Shown one piece after another: positions 56,561 through 64,000 of a stretch of 64,000 nucleotides of DNA (positions within the stretch are counted from its first letter, which is position 1; every line of letters begins with the position of its first letter). This DNA comes from Trematomus loennbergii. Lineage: Eukaryota > Chordata > Actinopteri > Perciformes > Nototheniidae. The stretch spans positions 31,344,734 through 31,408,733 of the forward strand of contig JAAOOA010000006.1 of the NCBI GenBank assembly GCA_012861695.1. Reading direction: 5' to 3'. The translations under genes were made by a program, and so were the position numbers. Below the pieces are notes generated by a model, which searched no databases, was not told the origin of the DNA, and was given only the letters and a program-made list of their open reading frames with translations.

Positions 56561-56859
56561 CGGCCCCTACACACGGCGGCGTGCGTTGAAGCTTGCCGGC
56601 GGGCGTGTCTGAAGCTCGACCAACAACCAATCACATGAATCTCCCGCCCCGGACACACAAGCACGCGGTTTGATTGGCTAGAGCTTGTACTGGCATATGA
56701 TTCGATTGGCTGACGCTTCCGTCAAAGCTTAAAAAGTAGAACATTGCTCTACTTTTGAAGCGAGCACAATGCAGTTTGGCAAAGCGTGACGTCACCCCAT
56801 TCAAAGTGAATGGGCAGAAGCGTTGAAGCTTCAACCCACGCCGCCGTGTGTAGGGGCCG
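56561..56859. mobile_element. Harbinger-type MITE H4
   Basis: 299 bases with long inverted ends starting CGGCCCCTACACACGGCGGC. Flanks are CTA and TTA, so a TWA-type duplication is at best imperfect. Its subterminal sequence (CGGCGTGCGTTGAAGCTTG) is shared with the transposase fragment at 59462-59904. Confidence 0.8.
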
Positions 56860-58265
56860 TTAGGCAAGTGAAGCCGCTGACGTCACTTCTTCTGCTTTGG
56901 GTTTACTGGCAGGCCGCAAACAACTTCACGGCGTATACTGCCCCGAAGTCCGGAAGTCACCGGAGTTGGGGACTGGCATCAGTAGAAGACTCCCAGCCAA
57001 TCAGAAATGGGAACCTTTTTCTCCCATGAAAGTACCTGCTCTCTAGCAGGGACTGAAAAGGGGGTGAAAAGGTTCTCATTAACTAAGTTCTAGTTCCGGA
57101 TTTTTTTGGTGTGAACGCACATTTTCGGAACTATATCGGAACTGGGAAAAGTACTCCGGTGTGAAAGCGCCTGTATGCTAGTTAGCTAGCTCAACGATTC
57201 CTTAAATAATATTGCGACAGAAACACTTTTCAGTTCACATCACGCTCTGCCGCTCCGACAGGGGGCTCTGCTCTGAACACCTGAACTGCCCGTTCTAACA
57301 GCTGTTCACCAGCGGTCCAGTCTGTGCCACAGTGACTCCGGACTGCACAGTTACTATTAACGAACGCATCCGTAGGTAATGTAGCTGCTGAAGTTAGACA
57401 CTCATGCCGGAGCAACAAAGTTCAGCCGACAGACAGAGGGTGTTTCTCAATGTCGAGTAAAGCTGCTCCAGAGCCACTATTTCAAGCATACTACGTCATC
57501 GAGTGCCGCCGAAGGACTGTTCCAATGTCCAGCATACTTGGAATTCTACCAGCCCGGCGTACTTCGTAGCGAGACATTTCGAGGCTGCACATGTGTAGAC
57601 TCCACGGTCTTAAAATCCCCACAATGCTTTGCGCACGGACCAATTTCCCCAAATCTGTGGCAGAAAATGTAAGGCGGGGCCTCTCTCAGGGCTGAAGGAA
57701 AAAGGTTGTTAGTCATATCATCAATATCAATTCAAGAAACATGTTTATTAGGAATGTTTGATTTTAAATGGCTCATTTGGAATATTTGCTTTTTAAACAA
57801 AATATGGGTAGCTCTTAAAAGAGCTTTTGATTTGGAGGCTCTTAAAAGAGCCATGGTTACCCTACACCACATTCTGCTGCCATGGCACTGCACCCTCCTC
57901 ATTGAAATAGCTGCAGAAGGTGTCCCCAGTTGGATGGATCTGCGTGGCATTGTTGGAGCCCATCCTCGGTGCATCACGCAGGGTTGGAGTAGCTGGAGCC
58001 TCATCCGTGGACTCTACGATAGGTGTTCCCAATTTGGAAAGTTCCAGCGCTCCTGGAACTCAGCAGCAATGGCTCTCCAGTCCTCCGTCTGTGGTACCGG
58101 CGTGGTACCGGCATGGTCTCGTCAACCAGGGCGGTCCAGATGGCACCCGCAACCTCCCTTGCATGCCCGACCCGATAGCTGAATGCTATAGTCCTATATG
58201 AGTCACCGGTTGCCAGGTACCTGAGAAACAAGTAATATACATGACATTTAAAAAAAATTGCAGAC
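56860..58265. other. Mostly unrecognised
   Basis: Includes an 'aggcgctttcacaccggagta'-type MITE end near 57146-57170 and the stem-loop pair at 57810-57852. The 158-codon open frame 57706-58182 shows no family features. Confidence 0.4.
57810..57852 (-). other. Two histone-type stem-loops in tandem
   Basis: Read on the minus strand, GGCTCTTTTAAGAGCC (57852-57837), then AGCTCTTTTAAGAGCT (57825-57810) followed at once by ACCCA. Each is a 6-base stem with a four-base TTTA loop, as in the 3' ends of replication-dependent histone mRNAs. No histone coding sequence lies upstream (57853-58200), so these are either relics or coincidence. Confidence 0.4.
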
Positions 58266-58334
58266 CCCACACACACACAAATACCCCCCCCCACACACAC
58301 ACATACCCCACACACACACAGACCTCACACACCT
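58266..58334. repeat. (CA)n/(C)n microsatellite
   Basis: Interrupted CA and C runs just left of the hAT element. Confidence 0.9.
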
Positions 58335-58356
58335 TTTTATTGTCTTTCCCACACAT

Positions 58357-58534
58357 TAGAGATGGCAAATCCGGATCCTTTTACGGACTCAGGGTCTTCT
58401 GAGTCAGTCATTGAAGAGATCCGGATCATACGAGTCATTTGAGTCATGAGTCAGCATCACCAAGACCGTAGAAATCCTAACGGTGAAACCGAAAAGTTGA
58501 TGCATTTCACGAGCATATTATTATTCCATATATT

Positions 58535-58605
<71 letters not shown>

Positions 58606-59289
58606 CTGCATGTATATTTTCTATTTCGACATGTATATTTTATATTTTATTTTATTTTTCTTTCTATTCTTGTATATTTTGTAGTTTTGTTTTATTGTAA
58701 AATGCCTTTTATGCTGCTGTAACAACAATTTCCCAATTTGGGATCAATAAAGTACTATCTATCTATCTATCTATCTATTAAACTGACGTTATAACCTCCG
58801 CTACACAGTGTATTTTGCTTTAATAAAAATTAAGATTTGCGAATCTGCGAGTCTGCTGTTGACTCGTGCATAATATAGCGCGGGAGCCGGGTGCTGGAGG
58901 AGGGGCTATGCTCGTGCACATGACGAGTATGGATCGCTGGATCTGCTATGCTATTACGGTTAGGAGCCGTCGGCTCCTCTGAGTCCCCACGAGTCTGCAG
59001 GAAGTTTCACTGATCCGCGCCCCTCCCCTGAGCCAAACGATAACTTCTGGCAGGCAGCTATCCTGTATACTTGCTAAAGGGTAGGTAGATGGACTGGGGT
59101 ACGTTGTAATGTGATTTTACATGTTATAAAGAGAGTAGCGAGTGACGCAATTTATAGTTTTAATTTGTACGTCACACCAAGTGTGGGACTCAAGGACTCG
59201 GGTTAATGGAGAGGGGAGACTCGTCACGACCAGCTCATTTCTAGGATCCGGGTTAATGATCCGGATGAATCAGGACTCGCCCATCTCTA
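58357..59289. mobile_element. Non-autonomous hAT with 8-bp TSD
   Basis: Ends TAGAGATGGC and, reverse complemented, TAGAGATGGG, with a perfect 8-base duplication CCACACAT (58349-58356 and 59290-59297). It contains (TA)n at 58538-58600 and a LINE-type tail (GGGATCAATAAAGTACTATC) ending in (ATCT)n at 58752-58779, likely an insertion. Repeated GGATCCGG and GAGTC motifs fill the ends. Confidence 0.9.
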
Positions 59290-59461
59290 CCACACATATG
59301 CCATGTACACAGGGGAGCAAGACTGTGTTTACCTAGCTATCCTAATTAATGTTATCCATCTGAACTAAATCACAGACTTCATTCATCATTCATCCATGGG
59401 ATGCATTCTCTCTCTTTCTATACAGAGTCAGATTAAAGAAGTAGAAATACACATAACTTAC

Positions 59462-59760
59462 CGTAGGCAGATGGCGAGTCGCTCGGCGGGTCCGATTGAC
59501 AAACGCATACTGGTGTCCGCCTTTGTAATCAGTGGGCCCACTTTGCCGAGCAACTCGTCGAAATGGTCTTTGCTCATCCTGAAGTGCTGCTGAAACAGTA
59601 CGTCATCCAGACGGAGCTCTTGGACCAGAACGTGGTATTCCCCCATTGCTTGTTTAACTATGGAATGTACCCAACAGCGACGCACACCACGTCGCCTCCT
59701 GCGATACATTGCATAGATTGCATAAACCAAAGCCACCCTTGCTACCAAACCGGCATCCAT
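59462..59760 (-). pseudogene. PIF/Harbinger transposase, first exon
   Basis: From Met at 59760-59758 the frame reads about 100 codons of the N-terminal region of a HARBI1-like transposase. The recognisable part is F-R-M-S-x-x-x-F-D-E-L-L, then G-P-L-I, M-R-x-S-I-G-P-A-E-R-L-A. It ends at a consensus splice donor, G|GTAAGT (boundary 59462/59461). The DDE catalytic domain would lie in later exons, which are absent: the sequence on the far side matches no transposase. An Arg-rich block precedes the conserved part. It is therefore the surviving 5' part of an autonomous element whose right terminus is at 59904. Related MITEs (H1-H4) share its ends. Confidence 0.8.
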
Positions 59761-59904
59761 TTTGGCTATTGTGGAGAAGCGGGCTTTTTTGCTTTGTATG
59801 TCTGGGGCGGGATATTCATGTGATTGGTTGTTGGTCGCGTCAACTCCCCAAGCTTCAGACACGCCCATCGGCAAGCTTCAACGCACGCCGCCGTGTGGGC
59901 AGCC
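59761..59904 (-). mobile_element. Harbinger terminus and 5' UTR
   Basis: Right end of the same element, reading GGCTGCCCACACGGCGGCG on the minus strand, followed by sequence shared with MITEs H2-H4 (GGCAAGCTTCAACG region on the plus strand). It abuts TGA and then MITE G5, whose end also begins GGCTGC. Confidence 0.8.
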
Positions 59905-59907
59905 TGA

Positions 59908-61826
59908 GGCTGCAGCCACACGAGGACGATAACGGTTGTATCTGCTACAGTTCTCTATCACAGGAGTTCCCACAGTGGGGGTCGCGAGACCCTGAGTGGG
60001 GGTCGCGAGATGATTACAAAATTTAAATTTAAAATGAAAAAAAAAAAAATTTGTTTTATCAATTTTTGTAATCAATTTTTTTTTAAATATTATTATTAAT
60101 AATAACGTGTGCATAGACATTTTTCAGGGGCGGACTAGCCATGTGTATAATTTCCCTGCAACGAGGCTCCCCCTTTGACAATCCACTAGCGCAGTGTTTC
60201 TCAAACTTTTTCATACCAAGGACCACTTAACCAATAAAAAACACTCACGGACCACCTGACTCCACAAATATCCATAAACAATAGGCCTGCTTACCACTCC
60301 AACAGTATATAACAAATTACAGCCTAATAATGACAGCTTAACCTTCTCTATATCGCCTCGTTCACACATTAAATCAACAATACAAATACAACTACAGATT
60401 ATATGAGCATTTAGTTCAAATGCGATTTAAAATGCTCTCAGGTTTTACACCTCTTATGAAATGTAGACTACATTTATTACGGAGTTTATGTCCAACAGAC
60501 TCACAAGATCGTTGGCTACTGAGAAATGCAAAATACACCGCATAGTACGACACAAACCTCCGCTGTGGATTTTCAAAACAAAATACAGTAAAACTATGGT
60601 CGCAGGCCCAAGTTTAACTCTGAAGCCTGCATGGTCTGCCTACAAAACAAAAATAAAAAAACGTTTATGCAGCCCCAACAACAGCCTCTGATCATCATCA
60701 GACTTCATGCAATGCTTCCTCGGATGCATTTTTTAGCTCTATCTAACCCCTAACACATCTAAATCTACTTTCAGCATGGATAAATGTTCATAAAATACAT
60801 CCATTGTTTGTTCTATGCTTCTTGAAATCCAAAAAAACACATTGTTTTTCTAGAACAGATTACAAATCGCCTGAAAATGGTAAAAACAAGTGGCAACATG
60901 TGTGACGAAGGTGTTGCGCTGGGCTATATCATGCAATCGAAAGTGAAACTTAAGCTCACTTAATTCACCCCCCCCCCTGTTGACAGGGGGTCGCCAGTCT
61001 CTGGCACTGTTATGTTGGTGGTCGCGGGCTGAAAAGTTTGGGAACCCCTGCTCTATCAGATAGACGGTTCGGCCACACAAGGCCGACATGGAAACGCAGA
61101 AAACGATAACGGGTCCCAAGGTGGGTATATCTGCGAACGAAACGCTCTGGGGGGGCAAACGGCTCTGTGTTTACGCCTATACGATCATTTCCTGATAACG
61201 TTGAAGCAATAGCCCTCTCCCACCTCTCCTGCTCAGAGATCAGCTGCTGGGCTGTCAGAAGAGGGGGAGGAAAAGAGAGGCTCCGTTTTCATTCTTATAT
61301 TATTATATAGAGTCGTTATCAATTTGTTTTAAAGCTCAATAAATAACAAAGAATACCTCTGACCGGCACTTTTCTAATTTTGTCCGGAAGATTTCAACTT
61401 TAACGGACATGTTGACCGGCGGAAAAAAAATCTATCTGAAACTCTGCCTGCCGCACGGTCCCCTCGTCCCTTGGAAGAGGCGTGAGGTGGGTGTTTTTCA
61501 TCTGATGGTGGAGAGAGCCGGAGAGATTTACAGCAGGAGCAAACGCTTGCCTCGGGGAGGGTGAAAAAGAACCAGAGCGTCCACAGCGGAGAATAAACAG
61601 AAGGGCAACCATGGCAACCATGGCTTCTACCATGTGTTTTTCGCTGCTTTTGTGGCAGGAGTACAGCGCCACTTACAGGCCCGGCATATGTACTACAGCG
61701 TCTCCAGCGCTTTCGAGCGGTCTCGTGTGAACGGACACGTTTCTGGTGCCTATTGCGTGTGGACGGAAGACTTTTTTGATATCGATTTCGGTCCATTTGC
61801 GTTATCGTCCTCGTGTGACTCCAGCC
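59908..61826. mobile_element. MITE G5, hosting a hAT element
   Basis: Ends GGCTGCAGCCACACGAGGAC and, reverse complemented, GGCTGGAGTCACACGAGGAC, with TGA on both sides (59905-59907 and 61827-61829). Inner sequence matches G1 and G4 (about 61300-61480). A 1.1 kb hAT element interrupts it 53 bases from the left end. A (GT)n run lies just beyond the right end (61900-61916). Confidence 0.85.
59961..61050. mobile_element. hAT element nested in MITE G5
   Basis: Ends CAGGAGTTCCCACAG and, reverse complemented, CAGGGGTTCCCAAAC, with a perfect 8-base duplication CTCTATCA (59953-59960 and 61051-61058). It contains a further hAT-type terminus CAGTGTTTCTCAAACTTTTT at 60193 without a partner, and A/T-rich tracts. 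No transposase. Confidence 0.9.
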
Positions 61827-61829
61827 TGA

Positions 61830-62156
61830 GACAGTGGGACACGGCGAGGCCCGGGGCCGGTCCGAGCACACACACAGACCCACAGCCAGGCTGCGGGGTG
61901 TGTGTGTGTGTGTGTGCTCCGGCCGAGCTCGTAAAATAAAGTATATACTTCCAACCTTGTGGATACCATGCTTCGATCCTAGTGGATTTGCCATTTCAAA
62001 ATCATCGTAGAATATCTGTATTTGGAGAGTTTGGTTTTTCAGAGAAGAGTGGGTGTTCCCTAAAATAGTTCCCATCACAGAAATCTTTATAAACCCCTGT
62101 TTCCTCACAAGGCTGCACAATATGATTACAGATCTCTTGGTTGGCGAATATGAACT
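61830..62156. other. No feature recognised
   Basis: Apart from (GT)n at 61900-61916, nothing is identified before the TTAA of the piggyBac element. Confidence 0.4.
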
Positions 62157-62160
62157 TTAA

Positions 62161-64000
62161 CCCGTTAAGCCCCAAAGACCCCGTTGGCGGGTCCTTTTTT
62201 TTTTTTCACGACACTTCTTAATATTTAAAATATATATTTTGAAAAACTATGAATGTGTTATACCATTCTAACGGGAAAAAACTCAGCTAACTGATGATAC
62301 GAGCCATTTTTACCGAAACAAAACACAAGTCTCACAAGAAGCGTTAGCATTAGCCCTTAGGGCTGATGCTACTTCAGGAGCTAACTAGCAAAAACGATTT
62401 TTAAAACGTAATATGTTCTGCACAAACTACATCTGAAAGCTGATACTCCACAGATTATTTTGATATAAGTATCATCACTGGACAATTATTATTATATTAT
62501 TATTCATTTATAGTCCAATATTATCCTTTTTATATAATACTTATGTATTTGGTGTGACTGCGTCACAATGGATGCTAGCTTAGCCAAGAAGCTACAGGTA
62601 TGATTAGGCAAAATGCTAAATAGTGTTACTTGTCTTTTGAGTTACATTTTCTAAATGAATGGCCAGAGAATGAATATATATGTTTACTTATTTATTTGGT
62701 GTAATATTATTAATGTATAGTCCAATATTATCCTATAAGTATAAGCCAGTGAATTAATCTAATCTCTTTTTTTACACATTTGTTTTCAGTGATGCAGTTT
62801 AGTTTGAAATGGCTTCTGGACCCCCATCTGCCACTCAGCCATCCCCCCTCACATCCACAGCCGTCTACTTCCACTTAGCCTGCCTCAACAAAGCCACGAC
62901 CATCCACCCAGCCATCCCCACCCTCACATCCACAGCCGTCTACTTCCACTCAGCCTGCCTCAACAAAGCCACGACCATCCACCCAGCCTTCCCCACCCTC
63001 ACATCCATTAACGTCTGCTTACACTCCGCTAGGCCGTTCCACTCGAAGGGTTTCTGCTCCCCCTCCTCAGCCATCATCTTCTGATTCTGAGACACCCAAA
63101 GAGCTGCCGTACAAAAGGAAAGGAAAAACATCTGTAAAACCCAGGAAGCGTGGCCGAGCTATAACAGAGGAAGAACTTAGGTGGCACAACAGAGAGGAGA
63201 AAGACCGAAGACCAGAGCCATTGAGGTTCATACCAGCCAGGATCCCAGGCCCAACCATTGACAGCACCGCAGCATGGTCTCCCTCTCCATTTCAGGCTTT
63301 TTTTTAGCGCAGCCGTGGTTAATATAATCGTTGCGAACAATAACGCCCACGCCCTGAGGAGATTACAGGCTGGAAAGAAATATCTTTGGAAAGTGCTGAC
63401 TGCGAGGGATTTTGACACTTTCCTGGCCATTATCATTTTCACAGGCCTCGTCCAAGTTCACCAACGATCGGACTACTGGAGGAAGACATGGCCGTACAAC
63501 TTCTCATTCCCATCTGATAGGATGTCCCGGCAACGCTTTGAAGCCATCATGTGGTCTTTGCACCTGAGCAACCATGAAGAAGACAAGGAAAAACGATCGC
63601 AAAAGGAACACCGCCGAGCACGACAGACTTTTCAAAATCAAGCCCTGTACACTGACATCATTACTGCCTGCAAAGCACATTTCCAGCCCTATCGGAACAT
63701 TTCCATAGATGAAAGGATGGTCGCTTCCAAGGCCCGCATCAGCATGAAGCAGTACATGAAAGACAAGCCAACAAAGTGGGGATACAAACTGTTTGTGCTG
63801 GCGGATTCCTCAACGGCATACACCTGGAATATTTTTGTGTACTCAGGGAAGAGTGAGTTCACCCAAGGCCAGGGACTCAGCTACTCCTCCATGATGGACC
63901 TCCTGCCACTCCCTCTGCTCGGTGGGGGCTACACACTCTTTGTGGACAACTTCTACACCAGCCCCACCCTCTTTGGGATTTGTCCACAAGAAACATTGGC
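62161..64000 (+). mobile_element. piggyBac element, 5' part
   Basis: Begins CCCGTTAAGCCCC directly after TTAA (62157-62160), the same terminus as MITEs A-D. The 62161-62808 leader matches the 5' part of MITE C, and the transposase region follows. The element runs past the window end, so its right terminus is unseen. It is the only family member here with coding sequence and is the natural source of the MITEs by internal deletion. Confidence 0.9.
62809..64000 (+). pseudogene. piggyBac transposase (PGBD4-like), broken, partial
   Basis: DDE transposase of the piggyBac family, cutting and rejoining at TTAA. From the Met at 62809 comes a Pro/Ser/Thr-rich N terminus built on a 75-base (25-codon) tandem repeat (62851-63000), then a basic segment (K-R-K-G-K) and the conserved core from about 63290. 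The first catalytic Asp is in S-I-D-E-R-M-V (GAT 63708-63710); the second is in F-V-D-N-F-Y-T-S (GAC 63945-63947). K-P-x-K-W-G-Y-K lies between them, as expected. Breaks: a two-base shortfall near 62845 relative to the next repeat unit, a TAG stop at 62876-62878 where the second unit has CAG, and a run of eight T (63298-63305) that shifts frame. The third Asp and Cys-rich C terminus lie beyond the window. Confidence 0.9.

Noticed and set aside
57706..58182. 158-codon plus-strand open frame
   Set aside because: Overlaps other frames of similar length, contains no recognisable motif, and includes the stem-loop pair.

Overview
This window looks like intergenic or heterochromatin-like DNA from a teleost fish. 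I find no host protein-coding gene. Nearly everything recognisable is a transposable element, a fragment of one, or a simple repeat. The fish assignment rests on the mix of families: DIRS1-type tyrosine-recombinase retrotransposons, piggyBac elements with matching MITEs, many hAT and PIF/Harbinger MITEs, an L2/Rex1-like LINE tail, a tRNA-type SINE and a gammaretrovirus-like or epsilonretrovirus-like LTR element. This is inference from family content; no host gene confirms it.

Layout. 1-4676: a GGCGATCAAGAG minisatellite and a long repeat family (A) in two adjacent copies, the first split by a hAT element. 4677-8793: mostly unrecognised sequence, a hAT transposase C-terminal fragment and the end of a piggyBac MITE. 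8794-13402: DIRS copy 1 (minus strand), inserted in that MITE. 14643-17698: two copies of MITE family G, the first split by a solo LTR. 18835-23989: an internally deleted endogenous retrovirus with both LTRs, of the same family as the solo LTR. 24885-28868: another G MITE and nested hAT/Harbinger elements. 29218-37797: inverted copies of repeat B flanking a LINE 3' end, which is itself split by DIRS copy 2 (plus strand). 37963-45003: a piggyBac MITE, microsatellites, a degenerate satellite and repeat A again, carrying a Harbinger MITE. 45126-48557: the most unique-looking stretch. 48562-59904: piggyBac, hAT and Harbinger MITEs, ending in an exon of a Harbinger transposase. 59908-61826: a G MITE with a hAT element inside. 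62161-64000: the 5' part of a broken but long piggyBac element that runs off the window.

How the parts relate. Insertions are nested, so their order can be read directly. Perfect target duplications and paralogous empty sites are visible for several of them: hAT at 450-1860, the solo LTR, DIRS copy 1, DIRS copy 2 and hAT at 59961-61050. The piggyBac and Harbinger coding remnants share ends with the MITEs around them, so each is a plausible source of transposase for those MITEs. The two DIRS copies share reverse-transcriptase lesions but sit in unrelated targets, which suggests a defective master moved twice in trans.

Most promising leads: three tandem hairpins in the retroviral leader with a compensatory base change; a macro-domain-like segment beside a PPPY late motif in the residual gag-like ORF; and a GTTAC-N5/6-GTAAC inverted repeat shared by the DIRS ends and its internal tandem array. 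All calls were made by eye from the sequence; no database search was run.
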